Positions 1-10,880 of a stretch of 64,000 nucleotides of DNA are shown here, piece after piece. The first letter of the stretch is position 1. Every line of letters starts with the position of its first letter. This DNA comes from Drosophila pseudoobscura (Eukaryota; Arthropoda; Insecta; Diptera; Drosophilidae), in assembly GCF_009870125.1 (NCBI RefSeq), contig NC_046683.1:35727869-35791868 (forward strand), given 5' to 3'. The position numbers and the translations under genes are program-made. The notes below the pieces were generated by a model, which worked only from the letters and a program-made list of their open reading frames with translations, searched no databases and was not told the DNA's origin.

Positions 1-187
1 GAGATTCGACGCTTAAAGTACCGGAATTTGTCTATAAATATTCCAGCCGCACTCTCACTGAATTTGCACTTTAAACTGTTTTTCAATGTGCACTCAAATG
101 TATTTGTTGGTAGTTAAACTACCCAACAACACAATATTGTATAATTAATAAGTGTTTTAACGGAAAGCGATTAAGAAATGGTTTTAT

Positions 188-207
188 ATCACGTCGGGGG
201 GTCACCA
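188..207 (-). other. Primer binding site, tRNA-Trp-like
   Basis: Immediately inside the LTR the minus strand reads TGGTGACCCCCCGACGTGAT. From memory this matches the complement of the tRNA-Trp 3' end except for two extra C residues. The tRNA identity is inferred. Confidence 0.5.
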
Positions 208-208
208 A

Positions 209-606
209 TGTTTGAGATGCCAAGCTTTTTTGGCACCTATGTATTTCAAAATAAAAAGAGATTTTGGTTTAAACTTTATAATTCTTATTTAATCTTGGTG
301 GCTTAGCGGAAGCCGATTGCTTGCTATTGCCAGATGAACTTTATGCGAGATCGATATGCAAACAATGCGCAGAGGGGTTAGCATAGAACTAAACTATAGA
401 CGACGGCGTTAGATCAAAGTGACTGCCGAAGTGGCGGCAGCAGATCAAAGTAGTTGCCGAAGTGGCGGCGGCAGAGAGCCCCTTTAGCGAGAGAGCGCAG
501 CAGCTCTGCAGAAAGTCAACGTTTTACAACATATGTAGGCGGCTCTCTATGCTCATACAATAATAATGCTAAAGTTACGGTTATTCCTCAGCGGCTGGCC
601 CGAACA
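209..606 (-). repeat. LTR of left-edge BEL element (398 bp)
   Basis: Reads TGTTCGGGCC...CTCAAACA on the minus strand and shares the TG...CA ends and most of its sequence with 40882-41223. It contains a tandemly doubled GC-rich motif of about 31 bp (413-475, core TGCCGAAGTGGCGGC), which is also doubled in the other LTR copy. Confidence 0.8.
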
Positions 607-1005
607 ACCATAATTATTGGACCGATTATTTGGAGCCGTATTAGATATGTCTGAAAATATATTAAAACGACATCGCAAGGTAAAGCCGAAGGAAAGTCAC
701 TCAAAATGTTACCTGTTATTTGAGTATTTTCCGCTACCATTTCCTCAAAATTAAAATCGTATTGGTTAGCCACTTTTAAAAATCTAAAATTATTCAATTA
801 AAGGAAAGTAAATGTGATTTCCACAATCTTCAAAATGAAATGTTTTTTCTGATATTTTTCTATATCATGTTGCGATGTGGTCGAGACGAAATATAGTACT
901 TTTGAATAGAAAATGCCCACATAGGTAGAGTTTATGGGAGAAGTAAAGTATGCTTCTAGACCAACTACTAGTTGGCTATGACAAATTTTATTTTCTATTT
1001 CATGT

Positions 1006-2352
1006 TTAATGTTTAGAGTTCAACAATGTACAGTTAAATTTCTCCAATGAGTAGTTCGAATTTATCACCATATTTTTAAGATGGCCCAGAAAGTTTTCGA
1101 ACGTAAATGAGCTTATCTGTAGAGTCTGTAGAGAACCATATTGAATGGTTTGTTTGCTTAAATGTGTTAAGCAATCAAAATTAAAAGTGAGCATTGCGTT
1201 CATATAGAAAGACAGAACTTGACTTACAAAATTATCCAGCAAGCTGGATGCAGGAGAATTTTGCGTGACACAATATTTTTTGCGTAGAAGAAGTCTTATC
1301 GCTAAGCTTAGCAGTAAAAAATGATTATACAAGCCGGTATCTAAAATGCCTTTCAATGCTATTGGTCCAGTATATAATAAAAAGTGGCTTTAAATCGGTC
1401 GAGATTATCTAGAGATCTAACTTCTCTATTGAGATATTCCCTAGATAAAAACTTTTTAAGAGACAAGTTTATTATTAAGGGAAGCTATGGAGTCCCGTTT
1501 CAAATTGATGACCTTTTTCTCTTACTAAAGTCCCTAGGACCGTTTTTATGACGTAAAGACAAACTACGTGCATGTAGTCTAAGGGAAACTGATTTACCAT
1601 ATTCATTGGCATGTTATCAAGAACATGTTTGCCTTGGATGTTGTGGTTTTCAGGTTGAATACGATTTCGGAAGCTATCATTGGTTCGTGGTAGGTTAATT
1701 GATTTCTTGAAAATTTGACGGTTACAGAAAGTTTCCCCTTTTTGAATGCAATAGTTGCAGGAATAAAAACCCGAACGATATTTCACAGCCAATATAAAAG
1801 CGCGGGCTGGCGCATCGCATATGATTGCTCTCATAGATATTCGGAAACACATATTTTGAAACATCATCCCTTCCTTTATCAATTCTCCTTACTCGTAGAC
1901 ACATTCTTGCAAATAAAGAATCCTGGCTTCGAATTACCTGCAAATATTCCAGCTACCAAAACTGGCTTTGTGCCATTGACGTTAATCAAAATGAGACATG
2001 CTTGCATTCTAGAACTTTTACATAGCGGAAGACCGTCTGCATTAATATTTAAACTTATATTCGAAGATAAATAATTAAATTTCGTAAGGTAATCTGTTAA
2101 AGAGTTTTTAAATATTAACCAAGGCATTGCCTGCCATAGTGCTGACATTATTTCCAGACAGCCACCTAGTTAACCGATTAAGTTAGTTGAACTGGAATGT
2201 TCAGTAAATGGAAATTTATTACTATCGCAAAGTAATGCATTTTGTTGGAGTTCGGGTTCCGAAATATTCAATTTAACCTCAAAATCTCCAGTAGCTCTTT
2301 GCACATGTCGAGCCTCTCCGATATATGTTAGGCTTTTTCTTTTGTAAGACAT
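1006..2352 (-). pseudogene. Transposase relic (CACTA/Tnp2-like), broken
   Basis: Three minus-strand reading-frame blocks (2352-2170, 2148-1475 with a frame change, 1356-1006) line up as one decayed protein. Visible motifs in order are NADGLPL (near 2030), ICDAPARAF (near 1810), CNYCIQKG (near 1750) and FPLDYMHVVCL (near 1565). I associate this combination with DDE transposases of the Tnp2/CACTA type in insects. The superfamily is inferred from motifs, but a transposase origin is fairly secure. There are stops and frameshifts between the blocks, and no terminal inverted repeats or target duplication are recognised. The relic was already present before the segmental duplication. Confidence 0.6.
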
Positions 2353-2534
2353 TTTATTTCTTTTATTAATAACGTACTTACCTATTGGTAGAAGTTTCTA
2401 TTAAATTCGTAAGAGATTGTAGAGATTTTTAACTTTGTACTGCACAATTCGACGAAAATAATTGAAATGCCAGCGCAAGGAACGCAGGCTTTATTTAAAC
2501 TTGTTTCTAATGCTGGACACATGTAGAAAAAGAA

Positions 2535-3627
2535 CGAGGGGGAACGTTTTGAGTTGCTGCGGACACCGCAACTCTACAGTTATACCCGATACTAAGTCAG
2601 TATGGCTCTCCTCCGGCAGACGCCGCTAATATTAAACGACACGACAAAGAGTGCGTGCGAGAGAGACAGAAAATCAGTCTGACCGTGACGTCGGGCGCTG
2701 CGTATCCACTGCAAATTGATTTGTTCCTTTTGGCTATAAAAATGATCTGATCTGATCCAGATTCAGCAATCTGATAGATATGGTCATTATCTATGATTCT
2801 GCGCTTTCAGTTTTCTCGAATGTGCAATATTGTGGATGCAACAGATTTTCGTTCTTTGTGTGGGCGGAAAGGGGTGGGGCGAAATTTTGAGATATACGTT
2901 TTATAGTGACATCTTAAATTAGTGTGTGTACCAAATTTAGTCTCTGAGATTTGTGGTTGCCTCAGATTTTCGTCCTTTGCGGGGGCGGAAGGGGGTGTGG
3001 CGAAATTTGGACACAAAATGGTCAAGGTCCGATATCACAGGAGTGTGGATACCAAATTGGTTGCTCTGGCTCTTATAGGTTCTGAGATCCTTGAACTCAT
3101 ATTTTGCAATTGGCAAAACCGACCATGAAACTTGTGTGTTAGAGAGAGACAGAGCGAGAAAGAATGAAATTGTTTTCTTGATTCTTGCTAAATTAATTAT
3201 ACGATCTGGTTCAGATTTCACACTCTAGAAGATATAGTCATCTTCTACGATTCTGCGCTCTTAGTTTTCTCGTATCGTCGAGATTGTGGATGCCACAGAT
3301 TTTCGCCCTTTGTGGGGGCGGAAGTGGGCGGGGCAAAGTTTTGAAATATTTTTGTAGCAGTGACATATCACAGAAGGCTGGATCCAACACATCGTTGATC
3401 TAACTCTTATAGTCTTTGAGCACTAGGCGCTGAAGGGGACGGACAGACGGACAGACGGACGGACGGACAGACGGACAGACAGACATGGCTCAATCGACTC
3501 GGCTACTGATGCTGATCGAGAATATATATACTTTATGGGGTCGGAAACGATTCCTTCTGGACGTTACACACATCCACTTTTACCACAAATCTAATATACC
3601 CCAATACTCATTTTGAGTATCGGGTAT
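2535..3627 (-). mobile_element. INE-1/DINE-1-type Helitron, near full length
   Basis: The 5' end is at 3627 (minus strand TATACCCGATACTCAAAATG) and the 3' end near 2535, preceded by a hairpin whose arms are GAGTTGC and GCAACTC. It contains the family's CGGACAGA-type microsatellite (3437-3483) and three GC-rich subrepeats of the form GGGGGCGGAAG (about 2866, 2977, 3316). It is non-coding and non-autonomous. The same insertion is present in duplicate copy 2 at 14104-15196, so it predates the duplication. Confidence 0.85.
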
Positions 3628-3900
3628 AAAAACACGAATGACTTCTCGACCACTAATCTGTCGAGACGTGAACAAAGAGCCGAAGGAGCATTGCCGGACT
3701 GAAGGCACATGAAGGCTTGCTGCTTTTTTTTTGACTCGCTTGCGAGCTCGTTTGCGAGAGTTTTGCGACGCATAGCCATACGCTCGTACACAAGCTAGTT
3801 TGCGAGCATTTTGCGGGACTCTCGCAAAAGGCACGTTTGTTTGTTTGCTGAGTAGTTCTCTTAGTAAGTTAAGTACTAATTTTGCTCTCATATTAGTCTA
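3628..3900. other. Spacer rich in TTGCGAG repeats
   Basis: There is no convincing gene. The stretch 3725-3840 contains TTGCGAG/CTCGCAA several times in both orientations. Similar CTCGCAAAAGG motifs follow the DINE-1 fragment near 6208-6275, so this may be part of an unrecognised repeat tail. It recurs in copy 2 at 15197-15469. Confidence 0.5.
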
Positions 3901-4070
3901 ACAGGGGCAGCGCCCCTCGGTTGTTTGGGCGGGAGGAGAGGAGAACTGCACTTTGCCTGGGATCCGCGCGTAACAGCCTTCTACTGGTGTCACACGGGCC
4001 ACTTAATGGTGCAGTAACTGCATAGCCACTTCAAAGATGCAGTCAGTGCATATCATCGTTCAAATATAAT
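3901..4070 (+). mobile_element. CR1/jockey-group retrotransposon 3'-UTR fragment
   Basis: This is the reverse complement of the 3' UTR seen at 19020-19200 and 45085-45245. Shared features are the GGATCCGCGCGTAACAGCCT block and the paired TGCAGT/ACTGCA motifs. It starts with the palindrome GGGGCAGCGCCCC and has no coding sequence. It predates the segmental duplication (also at 15470-15640). Confidence 0.7.
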
Positions 4071-4084
4071 GTTCAAATCTTCGT

Positions 4085-4228
4085 TTTTGGATTCTTTTCC
4101 TGGCTATTGATGATGATCAAAAATATTTATTCTTTATGAGGCCGGAAACGCTTCGTTTTTGGTGTTACACGCATCCACCACTAATCTTATATATCCATAT
4201 ACTCTTAAAGTATCTGGTATAAAAAATC
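4085..4228 (-). mobile_element. Degenerate DINE-1 5' end
   Basis: A diverged version of the DINE-1 5' region (GGCCGGAAACGCTTCG, TTACACGCATCCACC) ends in GTATCTGGTATA. It lies about 300 bp upstream of the C1D start codon, and the same junction with C1D upstream DNA recurs at 15790 and, shortened, at 57483. Confidence 0.6.
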
Positions 4229-4535
4229 AATGTTGTGTCATCACAGGATAACGGATCTGATGTGCTTAAAAATATACTGCGCTCCACTGTTTTTTCTCGG
4301 CGGACCATTGTGCGGGAATCAAATTCATAATGTATTGCTTACAAATTGGAAGCGGAGAGTGCCAAAATGCAATAGTTTTTTGTGTAACCATATATAAAGC
4401 TATCTTTCTCAGATCCCAAATGAGAAACAATGAAATAACTAAGAATAAAACTACTGAAAACTACTTTAGTCATAGACTAATTATAAAATGTTTACTTTTA
4501 ATATTGTAGAAAGAAGTTTACTACATAGGATTTAA
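4229..4535 (+). promoter_or_regulatory. Upstream region and 5' UTR of the C1D gene
   Basis: No promoter element can be assigned with confidence. The region holds a TATATAAA-like stretch near 4390-4398. It is duplicated at 15794-16003, where an internal piece of about 120 bp is missing, and partly at 57483-57684. Confidence 0.35.
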
Positions 4536-5092
4536 ATGTCGAAAACAAAAGATTACAATATAAAAAAAGCGGGACGTGGCTTTCATCTGGAGGAAAAACT
4601 ACAAAAAGACAATAAAATTCAAGGAGCTGTTGAAAGCTTTGATTTAAGCCTGGATGCTTTAGAGACTGACCTGAAAATAGCTCTCTCAGCGCACAGATCG
4701 CCACATATGACCTTAGACGAACAAATCGAATTGGACAGTTATTTGGTATACTTAACCACCACATTATATTGGATGTATTTAAAGTTACAGGGCTCAGATG
4801 TGTCTAAGGTAAAGTTATAATATTTAGTACGTATATTTAATAACTTAAGATATTGAATTTATGGTTTCAGCATGGTATAATACATGATTTGGGTCGCGCA
4901 AAGGAAATCCTGGCTAGAAGCAAGGAATTAAATACCTCACTCGAAGCTCCTCGCTTAGATATGCCAGCTACCAAGCGATTTATTGCTGCTGGAATGCATA
5001 CACGTTTTGTGGACATGGGGGGCGTTATGGTCACTGAAGAACAATACAAAAGGAGTCTTTTGGACGTTGGGAATAGTAAAATAGACAAATAA
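4536..5092 (+). CDS. Rrp47: C1D/Rrp47-like nuclear exosome cofactor, two exons
   Basis: Exon 1 is 4536-4808 (91 codons) and exon 2 is 4871-5092. The 62-base intron starts AAG|GTAAAG and ends TTTCAG, joining the frames exactly to give 164 residues. The central part (about residues 28-130, including DLSLDALETDL, DEQIELDSYLVYL, YWMYLKLQG and DMPATKRFIAAG) matches the Sas10/C1D domain of C1D proteins, which in other species bind Rrp6 and help the nuclear exosome process rRNA, snoRNA and other RNAs. Human C1D is about 140 residues, so the length is reasonable. The start is the first ATG of the open frame, preceded by AGGATTTAA. A poly(A) signal AATAAA lies at 5105-5110. This is the only intact host gene I see. 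Whether it is the ancestral locus or an expressed duplicate in repeat-rich DNA cannot be decided here. The symbol is by homology. Confidence 0.85.
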
Positions 5093-5558
5093 TTGTTTAT
5101 ACAAAATAAATGGCTGCACACATGGAACATTTTGGGTTTATATACAAACATGTGTGAACATATGTTCTGGTTTTTTTTTTACTCTTAAATTGGCCAAATA
5201 TTTACATAAATTAAAAGTTATTTTATTATACGTTATTCGTGACGAAAAAGATGATATTATTTTCGTGTCGATTTGTTATAAGGATATTGAAAGCGATATT
5301 GAATACAGACAAATTAAAATTTTTCTCTGAATATTACTGTGTCGTTCTTTCTGACACTTGTGTCTGTAAGCGAGGCAAATACGATCATGACCGTGACTCT
5401 GCTCAGTCCCATCTAGAGTCATTATTTTTCTGAATGTAGACATTAAGCAAACCGACACGACAGTAAATCATATAGCTTGCTAATAGTCACAATAGGCAAA
5501 ATAGCCAGTCTAGCGAAATAAAATTAAAATTTTAAAATGTAAATATATATGGTATATA
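5093..5558 (+). other. C1D 3' UTR and downstream AT-rich DNA
   Basis: It contains the AATAAA signal at 5105-5110, soon after the stop codon, and no further recognised gene. It is preserved almost unchanged downstream of the duplicate C1D at 17285-17749. Confidence 0.5.
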
Positions 5559-5731
5559 CACTACTGGCCCAAAAAATAAGTACATCGGTGTCGTGCTAGT
5601 TTGTTATGGAATAGCTCGAATTTTTCTAAAAGTATGAATGCCAATTGTTTATATTTGGAAAGGTTTCAGTCTTTCCAAATATTTAAATCAAAAATTAAAG
5701 TGAGGAACCATTTTTATAAAAATTTTTTTAT
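5559..5731 (+). mobile_element. Tc1-like transposon, left end only
   Basis: Starts CACTACTGGCCCAAAAAATA directly after a TA dinucleotide, as expected for Tc1/mariner insertion. It matches the left end of the fuller copy at 17750 and stops abruptly at 5731, where a DINE-1 interior begins. Both elements are cut at this junction, so it is a recombination or deletion breakpoint and not a clean insertion. Confidence 0.75.
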
Positions 5732-6287
5732 AGCCAGAATCAAGAAAACAATTTCATTCTTTCTCGCTCTGTCTCTCTCTAACACACAGGTTTCATGGTC
5801 GGTTTAGCCAACGAAAATCTTGGTCATCCACAAATCTCAGAGACTATTAAAGCAAGAGTAACAAAATTTGGTATCCGCACTTCTGTTAGACCTCACTATA
5901 AAAATAAATCTCAAAATTTCGCCCCACCCCCTTCCGCCCCCACAGAGGACGAAAATCGATTGTATCCACAATATTGAGGATACGAGAAAACTAAAAACGC
6001 AGATTCATAGATAATGACCATATCTATCAGATTGCTGAATCTGGATCAGATCAGTTCATTTTTATAGCCAAAAGGAACAAATCAATTTGCAGTGGATACG
6101 CAGCGCCCGACGTCACGGTCAGACTGATTTTCTGTCTCTCTCGCACGCACTCTTTGTCGTGTCGCAGCAACTCACAACGTTCCCCCTCGTTTTGATATTA
6201 TTTTATATCAAAAACGACTCGCAAAAGGCTCGCAAACGATATCGCAAAAGGCTCATAAATGATATCGTAAAAGGCCCGTTCCTATTT
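5732..6287 (+). mobile_element. DINE-1-type Helitron, 5'-truncated
   Basis: It matches the 3' half of the full element (TAGCCAGAATCAAGAAAACA, two GGCGGAAG-type blocks in reverse complement, CAGCGCCCGACGTCACGGTC, CAGCAACTCACAACGTTCCC). The terminal hairpin is partly lost. About 90 bases of CTCGCAAAAGG-like repeats follow from 6200. Confidence 0.75.
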
Positions 6288-6681
6288 TGTTCCGTAATAA
6301 AAAATATTTTTAATTTTTAATATGACATGAATTTAATATATTAATATTGAATATTGAAGATATATGTAAGATATATTAAATGCTTTTTGGAGTCTGTCCC
6401 ACGCCAGGAGAAAAACTTCGCCACATCATCGCTTATATTTACTCAAAAAATGTAAACAATTCCTTACCAAGTTCTTGAAAGCGTGCTGTTCTTTAAGATA
6501 ATCTTCAAATTCTTAAAAGCCCTCTAGACTGGCCAGTGGTGAACGTGGCACTGTCAATTTTACCATGTTAGGCTCTCCGCACTCTCGAGCTTTTATTGAT
6601 GCGACTTCACTACGCAACGAAATAAGTTCCGCCCCCTTATTTCAAATAAGTCTATTGAGCATGAAAATGTTTCAATGCATT
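6288..6681. other. Unassigned DNA
   Basis: AT-rich, with no convincing reading frame, RNA gene or repeat end. It lies between the DINE-1 tail and the start of duplicate copy 2 and is not repeated elsewhere in the window as far as I can see. Confidence 0.4.
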
Positions 6682-6775
6682 ACCATAATTATTGGACCGA
6701 TTATTTGGAGCCGTATTAGATATGTCTGAAAATATATTAAAACGAAAGCGCAAGGTAAAGCCGAAGGAAAGTCAC
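6682..6775. repeat. Segmental duplication, copy 2, left part
   Basis: Equals 607-702 with a few substitutions. It is cut after GTCAC by the BEL/Pao insertion and resumes at 12976 with ATCACTCAAAATG. Confidence 0.85.
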
Positions 6776-7071
6776 TGTTTGTACACGGAGCGTTTTCCGC
6801 ATTAATGTTAATTCACGGATGGGGGTGTGTTAGTTTTTTCTGCAAACGAATCAAAGTCTATACAAGAAAGAGAAAAGTCGATTGATCCAGTTGAGTATTA
6901 GGGAATAACTATTTATTACAAATCTTAGTGCTTGAGTACTGGGCTAAGAGAGAGAATACAGTGGTGAACTTAGTACAATTATGGTGAGAGTAAATACAAA
7001 AAGTGAGCGTAGGCTCTCTATTTTACGAGGGTCATTTGAATACTTGTTCCTTAAAGGAGTTTGACCGAACA
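6776..7071 (-). repeat. 3' LTR of BEL/Pao element (6776-12975)
   Basis: Plus-strand TGTTTGTACACGG...GACCGAACA, 296 bp, nearly identical to 12680-12975. The minus-strand sequence just inside it, CAACGGGGCCGGGA, is a plausible polypurine-type tract. Confidence 0.9.
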
Positions 7072-7097
7072 TCCCGGCCCCGTTGAAAGGACTGCTT

Positions 7098-8205
7098 TCA
7101 ACCCACCGGAAGAATTGCCAACGTATGTATTGGCCTGCAACATGTTCCATTTGCAGTGCGGAGGTGCACCACCCGTACAAGTCCATCCTTCCCAAGCACA
7201 GTAGACTGCACTCGGCCTAGTTTCCACCGTAGCGGTGGCAGGTTGTCCTCATGGATGATGACCAACGTGCCCTCGGTGAGGTTCGTTGGGGGTGCTGTCC
7301 ACTTCGTGCGCGATCGCAATTCGTTGACATAGTCAGCAGACCATTGCTTCCAAAACCGTTGCTTGACGGCCGTAATCGCATCGTAGCGGTCCATACTTGA
7401 CAGCTTGATATTCTCGAGGGATCTTTCAGGTAGTGATCGCAATGATTCGCCAACCAAGAGATGACCAGCCGTGAGAGTGCTATAGTCATTTGGGTCTGAC
7501 GAAAGCGGCGATAGCGGGCGCGAGTTGAGGATCGGTTCTATCTCGACGACGACAGTGCTCAACTCTTCGAAGGTGAACCTGGTGTTGGCCAGCGTACGAT
7601 TTGCACTCTTGACTGCTGCTTCCCAAAGGCCTCCGAAATGAGGTGCCCTGGGGGGAATAAAATGGAAATTAATAAAGTCAGATGCGCAAAATTTATAGAT
7701 TTCATCTTGGGTCTGCTTTAAAAACATAAACTTTTTTAGTTCCTGCATTTGATTCGATGCCCCTACAAAGTTAGTGGCATTATCGCAGAAGATGTCTGTC
7801 GGCAGCTTGCGACGACCTCCCATCCGTTTCAATGCGTTTAAGAACGCCTTTGTTGACAAATCAGAGACTACTTCGATGTGAACGGCCTTCTTGAGAAGGC
7901 AAACGAACACGGCTATGTATGCTTTTGTAGGTCCCTTTCCTCGAATGCGTAGATATGTGTTGAAGGGTCCACAAAAGTCAACTCCACAGTTCAAAGGGTC
8001 GAGCCGGAGCGAGTCGCGTAGGCGGTAATGAGCCCATGAGTTGTTGTAGCAGCTTCGGTCTGTAGCGAACGCAGTGTACACAGGAGCGAACAATTCTAGG
8101 TGCCAGGTCTCTGGCGTTAACGATCCAATACTCCAAACGAATGAGAGCGACTAGGGCTTTAGGTCCAGCGTGATAGTTCCGAAGATGCAAATGGCGAATA
8201 TAGTT
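7098..8205 (-). pseudogene. pol: BEL/Pao integrase (pol C-terminal part), frameshifted
   Basis: The HHCC zinc-binding region (near 8205-8060, HLRNYHAG then CVHCVRYRPK) is in a different frame from the catalytic core, so a frameshift lies near 7990. The core keeps its DDE residues: Asp in GVDFCGP, Asp in FCDNATNFVGA and Glu in FGGLWEAAVKSA. A C-terminal domain follows (QRFWKQWSADYV, LPPLRWKLGRV). The enzyme would insert element cDNA into the genome. The final frame ends at 7098, about 26 bases from the LTR. The catalytic residues survive, but the break makes it a pseudogene. Confidence 0.85.
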
Positions 8206-10880
8206 CCATACAAATTTGGACTGACTAGGCAGCAGCAACGGATGTTTTTGACCGTCTTGTAGGTCTGAGTATTCCAAACGTCCACCAACCTTGATAAGTT
8301 CGAATACGTTCACGACTTCTAAAAAGGGAGTAAGAAACTTTAAGCTGCTTTTTAATGGTTTTTGCTTCTGAAGTAAACGGATGTCCTCTACAAAATGAGT
8401 TTGTTGAATGTTCCAAATAAGGCAATGTGAAGCAAAACGAAGTTCATCTGGCTTCGGTGAGGTTGTGGTAAACGTCGATTGCTTCCGACATCTCCTTATG
8501 AACCTGATCATCCAAGTAATGAGACGCAGACTGTGAGTGTACGAGCTGATATTATCGACGATGTTGAGGATATTATTTGTCTCGTGTACGGCAGCAAACA
8601 AACTTTTCCGATTCTCCGAGTTAACCACGTCCATGTCAATATCAAGTTTTCCACCAGTGGCGGGCCAGTTTAGTGAATCTTCGACTAGAAACGTAGGACC
8701 CGAAAACCATGGAGACTTAATCAACTCGCTCCCGTTACAGCCTCGCGACAGAATATCCGCAGGGTTTTGATGTGTTGGCACATAGCGCCATTTTCCATCA
8801 GACGTTAAATCCTGAATATCGGACACTCGATTTCCAACAAAGGTCGATAAGGTGACTGAGTGTTGTTGCAGCCAATGCAATACGAGCTGTGAGTCGCTCC
8901 AAAAATAAGATGTGATAGTGTGTTTACTGAATATGGCCTTGACTTTGTTATACAACTGAGAAAGTAGATGTGCGCCGCATAGTTCAAGCTTCGGAAGAGA
9001 CTGTTTCTTCACTGGTGCTACTCTAGACTTAGAAGTGAACAATTTCACTGTGACCTGTCCAAGCGAATTCTCCGTGCGCACATAAACACAGCAGCCGTAT
9101 GCCCGAATCGATGCGTCGCAAAATCCATGTATTTGAATGCTCCTAGTATCAGGCTGCAAACAAAAACGAGGTACCGCTAGTGACGACAGTGAATTCAGCG
9201 ATTCCAAACACTTGCTCCATGCGTGGCTTAAATTCTGGGGGACAGACTCGTCCCAGTCGAGTTTCAAAAGCCACAACTCCTGAAGAATGATCTTAGAGAC
9301 AATGACTAACGGTGATAGCAGACCGATTGGATCGAATAGCGACGACGCAGTAGACAAAATTGTTCGTTTTGTGGTAGTGGGATAGACTTCCTTTGGATTA
9401 AATGTGAAACTAAATGCATCACTTCGTTGATGCCAAGTTACGCCGAGTGTGCTGCTGACTGAATTTTCTGAAATGTTTAATTCCTTGGTAGATTCGTCTT
9501 CCATCACGCCTGGATGATTTGAATGCCACTTGCATAATGGAAACTGACCACGAGCGAGAGTTGATGTGATTTCAGTTTTTAGTTTGAAGAGTGTATCTAT
9601 ATCATCAGCCCCACATAAAAGGTCATCAACATAAAATGCAGTTTTAACAGCAGCAGCCCCTAATGGCCATGCATCCTTTCAATCCTCAGCCAAGTAATGC
9701 AAACTACGAGTTGGGAGAAATGGGGCAGACCCAGTCCCATATGTCACTGTATTGAGTTGGTAGGTTTGAAGATCCGTAATTGGAGATGCTCGCCACAAGA
9801 TGTACTGGAATTTTCTATCCTTCTCACTCACAAGTACCTGCCTGTACATTTTTGTGACGTCGGATGTGATGCCGAACCTATGCATGCGGAACCGCAGCAA
9901 TTGCAAGTACAACTCATCCTGAATGGTAGGGCCGACTAAAAGTAGATCGTTAAGTGACCTTTGAGATGTTGTACGGCAAGAGGCGTCAAAGACAACTCTG
10001 AGCTTCGTCGAGGTACTGCTTGGTTTCAGAACGAAATGGTGGGGTATATAATAATGCGGTTCTTCCAAGTTAGGATTCAGTACGAGGGACATATGGCCGA
10101 AACTTTCATATTCCTGCATGAACGAGATATACTGCTAGCGAATTTCCGGTAGACGAGCGAGACGTCTCTCAATGGCAAAAAATCGAGTTCGAGCTGTATC
10201 GAAGGAACTTCCAAGACAACTTGGATCTTCTTGAAATGGCAAGCGAACGACAATCCGCCCACTGGCATCCTGATGTGTTGTGTCCCTGAAATAGTCCTCA
10301 CAGCGACGATGATTTGGGAGCATTCTAGCGCTTGGATCGACAAATGAGTCCACTTTCCATAATTGCTGCAAATTCTTGTCGATCGACTCTTCTACAGTCG
10401 CCAAGCACAATGGTGGCTGTCTGTTATATTGCCGCTGGTACCTCCCAGCAACAACCCAACCAAAAAGAGTCTTCTGCAAAGTGGGAAGATTTGGACCAAT
10501 GCGAATCTGGCCAACAGCTAGAGCTCCATAGAAGGCTTCGGTCCCCAGTAACAAATCAATACGCTTAGTCCTATAGAACGATTCGTCAGCCAATGGAGTG
10601 TTAGCTGGTAGGTTCCAATTCGATATGTCGATCTCACTATCTGGCTGGTAGGCAATATGGGATGTGATTCCAAACTTGAGAGTGAGCTGATAGCCGGAAG
10701 TACGTGACTTAATAGAGGTAGTAGTTCAAACTAGTAAGGCAGTCTCCTATACTGTGAATTCCAATGTGGTGTTTTTCACGACGAAGGCGAAGCTTTTGTG
10801 CAAAGGTTTCGGTTACAAAATTAACCTGAGAACATGAATCAAGCAACGCTCTACCGAGTTTGTATTCACCTGTGGCATCC
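8206..10880 (-). pseudogene. pol: BEL/Pao protease, reverse transcriptase and RNase H, broken
   Basis: In order on the minus strand: a protease-like active site LLDSCSQVNFVTE (near 10840), where the usual DSG/DTG reads DSC; the pre-RT region ending LPEIR (10135); RT motif A ITSDVTKMYRQ (near 9860); motif FYVDDLL (near 9630); and RNase H beginning IHGFCDASIRAYG with FWSDSQLVLHWL (9130-8890). In-frame stops fall near 10133 and 9678, and frames change in the 10709-10593 interval. The protein would copy element RNA to DNA. The YVDD catalytic pair is retained, but the frame is not. Confidence 0.85.

Larger units (their letters stand above)
1..606 (-). mobile_element. BEL/Pao LTR retrotransposon, 5' LTR and leader only, continues beyond left edge
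   Basis: On the minus strand an LTR (606 to 209) is followed at once by a primer-binding-site-like sequence and about 200 bases of non-coding leader, so the body of the element lies to the left of the window. The same LTR family ends the plus-strand BEL fragment at 40882-41223, whose integrase identifies it as BEL/Pao. The flank at 607 onward equals that at 6682 onward, so this insertion is in only one of the two duplicated units. The far LTR and the target duplication are outside the window. Confidence 0.75.
607..5731. repeat. Segmental duplication, copy 1
   Basis: This 5.1 kb stretch recurs in the same order and orientation at 6682-6775 plus 12976-17920. The shared content is a transposase relic, a DINE-1, a CR1-like 3' end, the C1D gene and the left end of a Tc1-like element. 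The copies start about 6.1 kb apart if the later BEL insertion is discounted. Identity is high, with scattered indels. The largest difference is 677 bp (1419-2095) present here and missing from copy 2. The unit's true left limit is hidden by the BEL insertion at 209-606. Confidence 0.9.

Noticed and set aside
3430..3490. GACGGACA repeats as a satellite or CRISPR-like array
   Set aside because: It is the microsatellite internal to DINE-1, short, without spacers, and found in every fuller DINE-1 copy.
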